Origin: CAZRWH01 sp964603905
Lineage (GTDB): Bacteria; Patescibacteriota; Gracilibacteria; UBA1369; UBA12470
Assembly: GCA_964603905.1 (NCBI GenBank)
Contig: CAZRWH010000005.1
Coordinates: forward strand, 1 to 59,630
Direction of reading: 5' to 3'
DNA length: 59,630 nucleotides
In this document: one piece after another, positions 34,700 to 43,049 of the stretch
Layout: each line of letters opens with the position of its first letter
Numbering within the stretch: the stretch's first letter is position 1
Notes under the pieces: generated by a model
What the model saw: the letters and a program-made list of their open reading frames with translations, nothing else
Databases searched by the model: none
What the model was told of the DNA's origin: nothing
Position numbers and translations under genes: made by a program

Positions 34700-35851
34700 A
34701 TGATTATCAAAACCTTCAAAAATCAGAATCAGTTTGCAGATTTTCTTGAAAAGGTTGGTGTTACGCCAGCCGGATCTATGTATATGAAAGGGAAGGGTGT
34801 TCTTCGAATTTTTGATCTTGGAGAAATTGATACGCGTGGTGCGAATATACTTAAACAAGAGGCTCTTTCGATTGGTGCGGAAGTGGCGCTTCCTAGAGAG
34901 GCGGCAGCTTTTGATGCTGATAAAGTGAGGGCCGTTTTGATTGCAAATCTTCGACAGGTTCATAATATCTCAGATAAGCTTAAGCTTCAACCGTTTGGAC
35001 TTAAAGAAGTTGGACGAAATCTTATTGAAATTGCTGAGAATTATGAGCGTGATGAGTTTGTTATCAAGTCTCCTCATGGTCGTGAGCTTGTTCTTGATAG
35101 ACCTGTAGTTATGGGTGTTCTCAACGTGACTCCTGATAGTTTTTCTGATGGTGGGCAGTGGGCAGAGGGCAGTGGGCGGAGCGCAGTAGATAGAGCGAAG
35201 GAGATGGCTCAAGAGGGGGCGATGATTATTGATATTGGAGGGGAGTCTACCGGTCCGGGTTCGAAAGATGTTTCTCTCGAGGAGGAGCTTGCTCGAGTTA
35301 TCCCTGTTATAGAGGCGGTTCGGAAAGAGCTTCCGGATGTCTTCATATCGATTGATACTTGGAAATCTGAAGTTGCGCTCAAAGCGATTGAGGCTGGTGC
35401 TGATATGGTGAACGATGTTACTGCAGGAAGGGGAGACGCTGGTATGACCGAGATTGATGCTCCAATTGTATTAATGTATGCAAAGGATGACGGGCCTAGG
35501 ACAACTTCTGACGAGATCGAGTATGATGACGTGATTTTTACTATCTCATCTTTTTTGAAAGATAGAATTACTAAGTTCAAAAGTTCTCAAATAATAATTG
35601 ATCCTGGAATGGGAGCTTTTGTAAGTAGTGTTCCGAAATATAGTGTCGAGATTTTGCATCGGCTTTCTGAACTCAAGACTTTTGGATTGCCGATTTTGGT
35701 TGGAGCTAGTCGCAAAAGTTTTCTTGGTGGTGAAATTGAGGATCGTTTGCCTGGTTCGATTGCTGCGGCTACAATTGCTGCTCAAAATGGTGCTAAAATT
35801 ATTCGAGCCCATGATGTCAAAGAAACATTTAACGCTTTAAAATTATGTTAG
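34700..35851 (+). CDS. folP: Dihydropteroate synthase with N-terminal extension
   Basis: A 383-residue enzyme that condenses a pterin pyrophosphate with p-aminobenzoate in folate synthesis. The barrel starts near residue 137 with VLNVTPDSFSDGG, then DIGGESTGPGSKDVS, IDTWKSEVA, VNDVTAG, IIDPGMGAF and SRKSF. The first roughly 120 residues form an extra domain (containing ANILKQEALSIGAEVALPR), known from a clostridial/thermophile-type FolP subgroup. That subgroup reads STGPG rather than STRPG at the pABA loop. Residues about 151-162 (GQWAEGSGRSAV) are encoded by an in-frame heptamer array lying in the variable loop after SDGG. The ATG at 34700 is preferred to an upstream GTG. Confidence 0.93.
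   Translation: MIIKTFKNQNQFADFLEKVGVTPAGSMYMKGKGVLRIFDLGEIDTRGANILKQEALSIGAEVALPREAAAFDADKVRAVLIANLRQVHNISDKLKLQPFGLKEVGRNLIEIAENYERDEFVIKSPHGRELVLDRPVVMGVLNVTPDSFSDGGQWAEGSGRSAVDRAKEMAQEGAMIIDIGGESTGPGSKDVSLEEELARVIPVIEAVRKELPDVFISIDTWKSEVALKAIEAGADMVNDVTAGRGDAGMTEIDAPIVLMYAKDDGPRTTSDEIEYDDVIFTISSFLKDRITKFKSSQIIIDPGMGAFVSSVPKYSVEILHRLSELKTFGLPILVGASRKSFLGGEIEDRLPGSIAAATIAAQNGAKIIRAHDVKETFNALKLC
35151..35185. repeat. Heptameric array inside folP coding sequence
   Basis: Five units (GTGGGCA, GAGGGCA type) lie in frame within the loop that follows the first DHPS motif. It is the only array wholly internal to a conserved gene in this window. Confidence 0.9.
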
Positions 35852-36216
35852 TTTGTCGAGATTTTAAATTTGATGCTGCACATTTCTTGCCTAGTTATAA
35901 AGGCAAATGTGAGAGGTTGCATGGTCATACTTACAGATTGAGAATTGCGATTGAAGGGGAGCCAGATGCGGAAGGTATGATTGTTGATTTTGGAGATATT
36001 AAAAAAATTGTTACTGCAAAAGTTTTGGACAAATTGGATCATCACAATATTAACGATGTGATTCCAAATCCGTCGGCTGAGAATATTTCTATGTGGATAT
36101 GGCAGCAGCTTGAAGGGGAGTTTGGAGATGCGAAGCTTCACGAGGTTACGGTTTGGGAGACTGATGGGTGTTTTGTTGTTTATAGTGGCGAGTCGCGAGT
36201 GGCGAGTCTCAAGTAG
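35845..36216 (+). CDS. 6-pyruvoyl-tetrahydropterin synthase / QueD homologue
   Basis: A 123-residue T-fold protein. Zinc ligands are His13 (AAHFL), His26 and His28. Motif CERLHGH (Cys22-Glu23) fits the CExxHGH variant, in which both the PTPS/QueD catalytic Cys and the Glu of folate-type PTPS-III enzymes are present. The start overlaps the folP stop by 7 bp, which favours a role in supplying 6-hydroxymethyl-dihydropterin in place of FolB rather than queuosine. The last ten residues (SGESRVASLK) and stop are encoded by a heptamer array, replacing the native C-terminus. Confidence 0.9.
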   Translation: MLVCRDFKFDAAHFLPSYKGKCERLHGHTYRLRIAIEGEPDAEGMIVDFGDIKKIVTAKVLDKLDHHNINDVIPNPSAENISMWIWQQLEGEFGDAKLHEVTVWETDGCFVVYSGESRVASLK

Positions 36217-36217
36217 T
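36183..36217. repeat. Heptameric array encoding a protein C-terminus
   Basis: Five units (TAGTGGC, GAGTCGC type). Read in frame it yields the last residues and stop of the PTPS homologue. Confidence 0.92.
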
Positions 36218-36296
36218 TTTTTGTATTTTGGATGGCATGAACTTTGTTTGTGGTGTTTTTGTGTTTGGCGTGCGTGCTAGTGTTTTTTGGAGTAAA

Positions 36297-36331
36297 CTAC
36301 TAACCACCAACCACTAATCACTAGTCACTAA
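36297..36331. repeat. Heptameric degenerate tandem array
   Basis: Exactly five 7-bp units (CCACTAA, TCACTAG type) end at the base before the ATG of the ABC ATPase gene at 36332. Confidence 0.93.
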
Positions 36332-37030
36332 ATGTCTAAGGTTTCAAAAAATATTCCTCTCATTGATATCCGTAATGTAGAGAAAATCTACGGTAATGAG
36401 GGAGCTGTTCAAACTCATGCACTCAAAGGTGTGTCTTTTGTTATTCATCCAGGTGAATTTGTGGCGATAATGGGGCAGAGTGGATCTGGTAAATCTACCT
36501 TGATGAATATTATTGGTTTTTTGGATACGGTTACTACCGGGGAGTATCATTTTGCAGGGCAAGACATCACAACGTTTACAGATGATGATTTGGCGGGGAT
36601 AAGGAATAAGGAGATTGGATTTGTTTTTCAATCATTCAATCTTTTGCCGCGTACAAGTTCTGTAGATAATGTAAAAATTCCGCTAGTTTATGCTGGTGTC
36701 TCTGAAGTAGATCAGATTGAACGTGCTAAGAATGTTTTGACGATGGTTGGGCTTGCTGACAGGCTTGAAAACACTCCAAGTCAGCTTTCGGGTGGTCAGC
36801 AGCAACGTGTTGCGATTGCGCGAGCTCTTGTTAATAATCCAAGTTTGATTTTGGCTGATGAGCCTACAGGTAATTTGGATACTCAATCTGGAGAAGATGT
36901 CATGAAGATTTTGAAAGATCTCAACAAAGAAGGACATACGATTATTATGGTTACGCATGAACCTGATATAGCTGATCAAGCCAAGAGAATTATTGAGGTT
37001 CGTGATGGTTTAATTGTTAGAGATAAATAG
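36332..37030 (+). CDS. ABC transporter ATPase, MacB/LolD type
   Basis: A 232-residue nucleotide-binding protein with Walker A GQSGSGKST, Q-loop FVFQSFNLLP, signature LSGGQQQRVAIARAL, Walker B LILADEPTGNLD and switch His in VTHEP. Members power FtsX-fold permeases that extract lipoproteins or drive MacAB-type efflux by mechanotransmission. The permease gene begins 2 bp downstream. It has no Shine-Dalgarno site because the array abuts the start. Confidence 0.96.
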   Translation: MSKVSKNIPLIDIRNVEKIYGNEGAVQTHALKGVSFVIHPGEFVAIMGQSGSGKSTLMNIIGFLDTVTTGEYHFAGQDITTFTDDDLAGIRNKEIGFVFQSFNLLPRTSSVDNVKIPLVYAGVSEVDQIERAKNVLTMVGLADRLENTPSQLSGGQQQRVAIARALVNNPSLILADEPTGNLDTQSGEDVMKILKDLNKEGHTIIMVTHEPDIADQAKRIIEVRDGLIVRDK

Positions 37031-37032
37031 CT

Positions 37033-38277
37033 ATGAATAGTTTTGTCCAATCATTACAGCTGGCGCTAAAAGCCCTTACTGTGAATAAGGGACGTGCTTT
37101 TTTGACTTCGCTTGGGATTATGATTGGTATTGCCTCCGTCATTATGGTCGTGTCCATAGGGTCGGGTGCTCAGAGTCTGATTTTGAATCAGGTTAAAAGT
37201 GTGGGTAGCGATTTGGTGAGTATTTTGCCTGGTGGTCAGGTTGAAGATGGTCCTCCAGCTGCTGTTCTTGGTATTACTATTACAACTCTTGATCTTGAAG
37301 ATGCTGAGTCTTTGGCGGATACGGCGAATGTTCCTAATGCTGTTGCGGTTACTCCATATGTAAAAGGTGGTGGTACTGTTTCGTATGGGGCGGAATCGAT
37401 AGACAGTTTTTTCAATGGGGTATCGTATCAATATCCTGCGGTTGAAGACGTGAAAGTTGAGGATGGTCGTTTCTTTAGTGAAGTTGAGGCGAACAGTCTT
37501 GATCGTGTTGTTGTGATTGGATCGGAAGTTGCAGATCAGCTTTTTAATGGGACAGATCCGATAGGCAAGGATATTCGTATTCAGAAGGAGAGCTTCAAGG
37601 TGATTGGTATTTTTGAGGAGAGAGGAGTTGTTGCTTTTCAAAATCGAGATGATCAGGTTTTTGTTCCTGTTGAAGTTGCTCAAAAATTACTTCTTGGGAT
37701 TGATTATGTTAGCTTGATCCGTGTGAAAGTTGATAGTAGTGAAAATGTTGATCGTGCTCTTTATGATGTAAAAGAAACGCTTAGGGTAAATCACAATATT
37801 CGGGATCCAAAAGATGACGATTTTACTGTTGAAAGCCTTGATAATGCGGTTGATATGCTTACGTCGATTACAAATGTTCTTAAGTTCTTTTTGGCTTCGA
37901 TTGCGGCGGTTGCACTTGTCATTGGAGGTATTGGGATAATGAATATTATGTTTATTTCGGTTACTGAGCGTACTCGTGAGATTGGTCTTAGGAAAGCTAT
38001 TGGGGCTAAAAAAAGAAGGATCTTGGAGCAGTTCCTTTTTGAAGCGGTAATAGTGACTTTGGTAGGAGGTGTGTCGGGTATTTTGGTTGGTGGAATTATA
38101 TCTGTCTTTGTTGCGCTGGTGGCGCAAAGTTATGGGTACAGATGGGACTTGGTTGTTTCGCTTGAGGCGGTTGCTTTGGCTTTTGGTGTGTCTTGTTTTG
38201 TTGGAGTTGTTTTTGGTTATTATCCTGCGAAGAAGGCGGCGGAGCTTAATCCGATTGATGCTTTGAGGCATGAGTAG
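37033..38277 (+). CDS. MacB-like ABC permease
   Basis: A 414-residue FtsX/MacB permease. It has an N-terminal TM helix (ALTVNKGRAFLTSLGIMIGIASVIMVVSIG), a large periplasmic MacB_PCD domain (about 50-270), then three TM helices with the motif ERTREIGLRKAIGAKKRRILEQFLFEA and the C-terminal PAKKAAELNPIDALRHE. With the ATPase upstream it forms one half-transporter; the adaptor at 23 kb is a candidate partner. The TAG stop is part of a heptamer array. Confidence 0.95.
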   Translation: MNSFVQSLQLALKALTVNKGRAFLTSLGIMIGIASVIMVVSIGSGAQSLILNQVKSVGSDLVSILPGGQVEDGPPAAVLGITITTLDLEDAESLADTANVPNAVAVTPYVKGGGTVSYGAESIDSFFNGVSYQYPAVEDVKVEDGRFFSEVEANSLDRVVVIGSEVADQLFNGTDPIGKDIRIQKESFKVIGIFEERGVVAFQNRDDQVFVPVEVAQKLLLGIDYVSLIRVKVDSSENVDRALYDVKETLRVNHNIRDPKDDDFTVESLDNAVDMLTSITNVLKFFLASIAAVALVIGGIGIMNIMFISVTERTREIGLRKAIGAKKRRILEQFLFEAVIVTLVGGVSGILVGGIISVFVALVAQSYGYRWDLVVSLEAVALAFGVSCFVGVVFGYYPAKKAAELNPIDALRHE

Positions 38278-38300
38278 TGGACAGTGGACAGTGAACAGTG
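38275..38300. repeat. Heptameric array (module A)
   Basis: Units TAGTGGA and CAGTGAA. The first contains the stop codon of the permease. The two-hairpin module follows immediately. Confidence 0.9.
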
Positions 38301-38366
38301 TTGGTGTCCCGCTGAGCGGGACGGAATTGATAGTTATGCCGCTAGGACCGCTCTGCTTCCTGGCGG
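38301..38366. repeat. Two-hairpin structured module, copy A
   Basis: Hairpin 1: GTCCCGC-TGA-GCGGGAC (38306-38322). A 16-nt linker GGAATTGATAGTTATG follows. Hairpin 2: CCGCTAGGA / TCCTGGCGG with 10-nt loop CCGCTCTGCT (38339-38366). Compared with copy B (22648-22709), stem bases change in compensating pairs while spacing and loop are kept. Confidence 0.87.
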
Positions 38367-38415
38367 TGCTAATTTGACGATTTATTCTGTGTTTTGCTAA
38401 CCCAGTAAAATGTTT

Positions 38416-38443
38416 TTGCTGTCTCTTTTGCTTATGTTATAGT
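38416..38443 (+). promoter_or_regulatory. Sigma-70-like promoter
   Basis: TTGCTG (38416-38421), 16-bp spacer, TATAGT (38438-38443), upstream of the GWDQI-repeat gene. Confidence 0.65.
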
Positions 38444-38489
38444 TAGGTAAAGTTCGGATACAAATACAAAATTTAACCCCAAAAAAAGT

Positions 38490-38804
38490 ATGGCTAAAAA
38501 AGATTCATGCTGTGCAAGCGGAAAGCTCGGTTATATTGTAGCTTTTCTGCTAGGACTTCTTATCGGAGCGCTTGTCTTTGCGCTAGTATCGATAATGGAA
38601 GTTCAAGAGCAAGGAGAAATCCTTGAAGACGCAATCCTACGAATTGAGAGTATTGAGACTTCTATGAAAGGATGGGATCAAATTGGTCCTGCGGTAACTC
38701 CTGAGGCTCCTTCAACTGAGTCTGCTGGATGGGATCAAATTGATGCTGCGGCAACTCCAGAAGATGAGAACCCAGGTGAAGCAGGTGGATGGGATCAAAT
38801 CTAG
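38490..38804 (+). CDS. Small membrane protein with three C-terminal GWDQI repeats
   Basis: A 104-residue protein with a Cys-containing polar N-terminus (KKDSCCASGK), one TM helix (about 13-36), a short coiled-coil-like stretch, and a tail with three GWDQI motifs. Two of these are spaced by acidic Pro/Ala linkers (about 20 residues each) and the last GWDQI is the extreme C-terminus. No family is recognised. It has its own promoter, an A-rich leader (AACCCCAAAAAAAGTATG) and a good terminator, so it is a monocistronic and probably well-expressed gene. The repeats may be binding or sorting tags; this is inference. Confidence 0.75.
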   Translation: MAKKDSCCASGKLGYIVAFLLGLLIGALVFALVSIMEVQEQGEILEDAILRIESIETSMKGWDQIGPAVTPEAPSTESAGWDQIDAAATPEDENPGEAGGWDQI

Positions 38805-38820
38805 TTTTAGATAATTTAAA

Positions 38821-38850
38821 AGGGCACCGTTTCGGCGGTGTCCTTTTTTT
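38821..38850 (+). terminator. Rho-independent terminator
   Basis: Stem GGGCACCG / CGGTGTCC with a short loop, followed by seven T. It terminates the GWDQI gene; the sAC-like gene converges on it. Confidence 0.9.
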
Positions 38851-38857
38851 ATGCTTT

Positions 38858-41800
38858 TTACGCTACTCCGATTGCGTTTTCTGTGATCAGTGTCTCCATG
38901 TAAGGTAGGAGTTCGTCTAGTTCTGTTGTTGCCTTGGTGAATTCGTCGATTTTTGTAGCTTTGGCTTGTGGGTGTTCCTCTGCGAATTTCCTTAGTTCTT
39001 CTAGTCTTGATCTTGTTGTTTCAAGTAGGTTGAATGCTAGCATTGTGTTGTTTGCAATTAGCCAAGGGTTTGCTTCTAGCAGTTTCAATGCTTCGGTTAG
39101 TGATCCAAGATTAGTGTCGATTGATGTAAGGATGGTTGTTGATGCTCCTTCCAAATCTCTGCTCGATAGTTCAGATTGAATTTGTATTAATTCTGAGTAT
39201 GCTTCTTCGTTTTCGTTCATTAAGATGTTTATTCCTTGAAGTGTGTCATTTCCTGCTGCTTTTTCCCCTTTGATTTGTATTACGTTGAGCAGGTAGTTCA
39301 AGGTCTTAAGGGCTATGTCTGTGTAGCATCTTTCTTTTGCTGTTTGTAGATTGTTTTGAGCAGTTTGTTGTGCCTCTTCGATGTCGCCTTTCATTGCCAG
39401 ACTTCGAATTAAAGCTAGTCCAATGTAGTATAGATCTTCTCGTTTTACAGACTCAGGGTTTAGTAATTGTTGAGCCTCTGCGATGTGCTGAGCTTCTCTC
39501 TCCGGGTCTCGATTTCTTAGGCTAAAGATGTCGTAGTTGTCTGCTGCAACTTTGAATTTTTTGATTTCGTCGCTTAGATACGATCGCATTCTTGTTGCCG
39601 GCATTGCGAATCTTAATTCTCTCATTGCTTGTTTCATGTGCTCACGTCTTTCGTCGAGTGTTAGTCCTTCTTGTCCTGCTATTCGATAGTATTTTTGCGC
39701 TTTTCTCAAGGATATTGCGGCAGGTATGACTAGTAGGTTTTGTCCTGTTGGTGGGTTCTCTGTGTAGAAAGTCATTAGTTCGTTAACAGCCTCGATTAAA
39801 TCGTCTGTTCTTTGTGCTGTGTATGCGGCTTTGCATTTGAGGTCTATAAGTTCTCCTTCTAATTGTCCTAGAGCTTTTGTTCCTCGCTCAGATTTTCTGT
39901 ATTGGGCGAATAATTCTTGTGTTTCTCTCATGTCGTCCACTGTGCTTCTTCCTAGCGTGATCTTGGCTTTGACCCTGTTAACTGCGATTTGTGCTATGTG
40001 GTTTAGGGTTCCTTCGTTTAATGTCTCGATTGGTAGCTGAGCTGGTAGTGTTGATATGAACTGTTCAGTTATGTCCATCGCTTCAATTGCTCGCTCTTTG
40101 TTTATTAGTTCGTTTGAGTGGTTTTTGATTGTTGATACAACCTCTGTTGATAGACCAAGTCCAATTGACTCCATCGCTTCGAAGTACCTTGGAACTTGTA
40201 GTCCGTTAGGTAGGCAGTGTTTTCTTAATAGTAGTTCTTTCAATTTTGCTTCTTCTAAATCTAGCCTTGTTTCAGGTAGAGTTCTTCCTATTTCTACAAA
40301 GAAAGGTTGTAAGAACTTAATGCTTCCGTTTTGAGTTAAGATGCGTTCTTCTTCGAGAACTTGTATTGCATGTGCTGGCAATATTGGTCTTAAAATATCG
40401 AATTCTGTTAGTGAAAATCCGCCAAACATTACTGCTGTCTTTAGTAAGCTCATTGCATCTCCTTCGATTGTTCGTATCTTGTCTCTGACGTGGTCTAGTT
40501 GGAACTCTTTTACGTTTGCGTGAGTTGGGATGCTTTCTGCTTTTTCCTTGTTGAAAGCCAAAGGATCGCGAGTTAGTGCTCCTGTTTCGATTAACGCTTC
40601 TGCTAGTGCCTCGACTAGAAGAGGGTTGTGTCCAGCTTCGTTTTCTCCTATGAAATCTGCGATTTCTTGAGGGAGTAGGCTTGCTCCGATTTCTAGTTTT
40701 GATGCGACGATTTTCAGAGCTTCTTCTTGCGAAATTCCTTTCGCTTGATGATGTGCCTCTGCTGTTTCTGCTCCTGTTGTGATTAATGTGATTTGTGATT
40801 CTTGTAAGATCTCTTTTGAGACGTTGTCCAGTTCTCTGAAGTTTGGACATATCACTGCTGTTTTCCCAATTTGTTGTAGAAGTTTTCGGATTTGTTCTTT
40901 GGTACTGTTGATGTCTTGCGTGAGTTTTGGGTTTTGAACACCTTGTACTTCACGGAAAATTGTTCTCCAGAGTTCCATTTGTGTCTCTCCTATTCCTTGT
41001 GATTCGCTCCATGCTAGAAGGTCGTCTTCGGTTGGGAAAAGTTCTTCAAGAACTTTTGCGATTCCGTCATAAGACTTATGTTTGTTGTGATACCTCGGAA
41101 GTTCTGCGACAGCCATTTCTAGGCTTTCTCTAAGTTTTTTACCTGTGACAGAGATTGCTCGTGTTTTACCGATTCCAGGGTCTCCTGATACGTTTATGTG
41201 TGCGCCTGTTTCATGTCCTTCGATATGAGAAACTAATGCTTCGACGATATCTTGTCTTATGTATCCTTCGACTGTTTCGGCGATTCGTAGAGAAGTTCCT
41301 GTTTTGATAGGTACTCTTCCTTCAATTCCTTTGATTTGCAGGTTTACTATTGATTCGTCTGTTCCAACTTTTATTCCTTGTCTTCTGAATCTTGCTGCTG
41401 CGTTTGGTCCAAGTCTGATTGGTTGGATTGTTCCGTCGCCCTGCGCTTTTTTTGAGTCGTTTGTATAAACCAATCTTGCAGATATGTTCACACAGTTTGC
41501 ATAGGTTTCGATTGATCCTTCCATGCTTGAAATCAGAATGTCTCCGGTTTCAATTCCTGCTACAGATCCGTGATACGTTGTTGTTAATTCGTTTGCACAT
41601 TGTGATGCTCGCTCTTCCTGATCAAAAGGAGTTGACCCTTGTGCTCCGAAGATGATTATTGCGACTTTTGTCTTGGAAGTTACGTCAATAAATAGCACTG
41701 AGCTTTGATATTTCTCTGCTATTTGTTTTGCCTCTTTTTCCCATTTGATTAGAGCTTCTTCTGATGTGCCGTTGATGTTTGGAGCTTTGAGATAAAGCGA

Positions 41801-42940
41801 AGTTGCACGTCTCTCAGTTGTTCTTTCCATCTCGATTGAAGTCTGTGGCATCGTTGAAGCTACCAAAGCCATTTGCTTGGTGATGTGTCTGTCTAGTGAC
41901 TCTAGCAAATGTTCTGGTTCTCTCTGGAAAACAGCTTCAAGTCTCTGAAGTGCAAGTCCTTTGAAGAAATGCATTGCTGAGTGTGTTGGAGCTGCTGGCA
42001 GGGGAGGATGACTGTCGATTGGTATTGTTACTATCCCGTTATCGATAGCGCTTAGGTAAACTTTTTTTAGACCTTCTGGCGGAGTGTTCTTGCTTATCTC
42101 TTGTGCTTCAAGTGCGTCTTCCATTGCTGGTCCTTGAATTACCAACTGTCCTTCTGGAGTTATAGTTGTTGAGAACTGTTCGTTTCCTATTCCAATGTGA
42201 GCTTCTACTCCTGTTAGTCTTGATGTCAAAATTGCAGAAAAATCTATTGCTTGTTGCTCTGTTATCTCTGTTGAAGTGAGTATTACCTCGTCTCCAATAG
42301 TTTTCATGAATTTGATTCCTGGATAGGATCTTAATATTTCAAATAATGGTTTGAAGAAATGTTCTGCATATGTTTGTGAAGTTGCTTTTGCGCCTCTTCT
42401 TGCTACAGATTCTGTGAATCCTCGGATGTCTATTCTAAAAACAAAACCTTTGTACTCTCTTCGGTCTACAAAGTCTCCTCCTTCTTGGTAGTAGAGGTGC
42501 TGTGTCGCTTTTTCTAGGAAGTAAGTTACACCTGGCGTTCTTGGCATGATTCTCGTTTTCCAAACTACCAACTTTGCTTCTAATTGATCAAACCCAGGAA
42601 GATTTGCTATCAGATCTATCCTGTCTTTTGGCATAGATGGTATGGCCTGTTTCAAAAGTGCTTTTCCAACGTGTCCGTGGAATTCTTCTACAAGACTTAC
42701 CATGTCTGGCATTACACCAACTCTGGTTTTTGCAGCTTGTAACCCCTGTCTTCCACCTAGGATTGATATAGGGTCTTCTAGAAGTTCTAGTCTGTCGTAG
42801 TAAGAAGATGGAGTTTGTTTTAAAGCAAGATCAACCTGCTCTGCAGTGTCTGTCATGTCACGCGGAAGCAGTCTGAGAGGTCCAAGCGGTTGTCTTTCGT
42901 TATCTTCTGGTACCTGAGTTGTGTCTATCTGGCGTGCCAT
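38858..42940 (-). CDS. Soluble-adenylyl-cyclase-like protein: two cyclase domains, NTPase, helical repeats
   Basis: A 1360-residue protein with the architecture of soluble adenylyl cyclases. Cyclase domain 1 (about 160-285) has metal-binding Asp171 (RIDIRGF) and Asp217 (KTIGDEV) but lacks the Asn/Arg of a class III site. Cyclase domain 2 (about 375-510) lacks the Asps but has Lys425, Glu at the base-selecting position, and Asn485/Arg489 (ANCVNISARL). Together they could form a single composite site. A P-loop GDPGIGKT (586-593) starts an STAND/AAA-like NTPase, followed by about 600 residues of TPR-like helices. No signal or TM segment is seen. The promoter (TTGACA, 17 bp, TATACT) is at 42964-42992. 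It probably makes cAMP in response to a soluble signal; the effector is not in the window. Confidence 0.9.
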   Translation of the reverse strand: MARQIDTTQVPEDNERQPLGPLRLLPRDMTDTAEQVDLALKQTPSSYYDRLELLEDPISILGGRQGLQAAKTRVGVMPDMVSLVEEFHGHVGKALLKQAIPSMPKDRIDLIANLPGFDQLEAKLVVWKTRIMPRTPGVTYFLEKATQHLYYQEGGDFVDRREYKGFVFRIDIRGFTESVARRGAKATSQTYAEHFFKPLFEILRSYPGIKFMKTIGDEVILTSTEITEQQAIDFSAILTSRLTGVEAHIGIGNEQFSTTITPEGQLVIQGPAMEDALEAQEISKNTPPEGLKKVYLSAIDNGIVTIPIDSHPPLPAAPTHSAMHFFKGLALQRLEAVFQREPEHLLESLDRHITKQMALVASTMPQTSIEMERTTERRATSLYLKAPNINGTSEEALIKWEKEAKQIAEKYQSSVLFIDVTSKTKVAIIIFGAQGSTPFDQEERASQCANELTTTYHGSVAGIETGDILISSMEGSIETYANCVNISARLVYTNDSKKAQGDGTIQPIRLGPNAAARFRRQGIKVGTDESIVNLQIKGIEGRVPIKTGTSLRIAETVEGYIRQDIVEALVSHIEGHETGAHINVSGDPGIGKTRAISVTGKKLRESLEMAVAELPRYHNKHKSYDGIAKVLEELFPTEDDLLAWSESQGIGETQMELWRTIFREVQGVQNPKLTQDINSTKEQIRKLLQQIGKTAVICPNFRELDNVSKEILQESQITLITTGAETAEAHHQAKGISQEEALKIVASKLEIGASLLPQEIADFIGENEAGHNPLLVEALAEALIETGALTRDPLAFNKEKAESIPTHANVKEFQLDHVRDKIRTIEGDAMSLLKTAVMFGGFSLTEFDILRPILPAHAIQVLEEERILTQNGSIKFLQPFFVEIGRTLPETRLDLEEAKLKELLLRKHCLPNGLQVPRYFEAMESIGLGLSTEVVSTIKNHSNELINKERAIEAMDITEQFISTLPAQLPIETLNEGTLNHIAQIAVNRVKAKITLGRSTVDDMRETQELFAQYRKSERGTKALGQLEGELIDLKCKAAYTAQRTDDLIEAVNELMTFYTENPPTGQNLLVIPAAISLRKAQKYYRIAGQEGLTLDERREHMKQAMRELRFAMPATRMRSYLSDEIKKFKVAADNYDIFSLRNRDPEREAQHIAEAQQLLNPESVKREDLYYIGLALIRSLAMKGDIEEAQQTAQNNLQTAKERCYTDIALKTLNYLLNVIQIKGEKAAGNDTLQGINILMNENEEAYSELIQIQSELSSRDLEGASTTILTSIDTNLGSLTEALKLLEANPWLIANNTMLAFNLLETTRSRLEELRKFAEEHPQAKATKIDEFTKATTELDELLPYMETLITENAIGVA

Positions 42941-42963
42941 CTAGTGTTGTTATACGAGTTGTA

Positions 42964-42992
42964 AGTATAGAACGTTTGGCCTTTTTTGTCAA
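42964..42992 (-). promoter_or_regulatory. Sigma-70-like promoter of the cyclase gene
   Basis: Minus strand TTGACA (42987-42992), 17-bp spacer, TATACT (42964-42969). The inverted repeat AACCTG-TTAAT-CAGGTT at 42991-43007 overlaps the -35 and lies between this promoter and the divergent permease gene, so it could be an operator. Confidence 0.75.
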
Positions 42993-43049
42993 CCTGTTAA
43001 TCAGGTTTGGTTTGTTGTATACTTTTGTCCCTTTTTATTAAACCTAAAA

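Noticed and set aside
35251..35265. FolP loop reads STGPG instead of STRPG, possible sulfonamide-resistance change
   Set aside because: The N-terminal extension and other motifs place the protein in a FolP subgroup that, to my knowledge, normally has STGPG, so no special change can be claimed.
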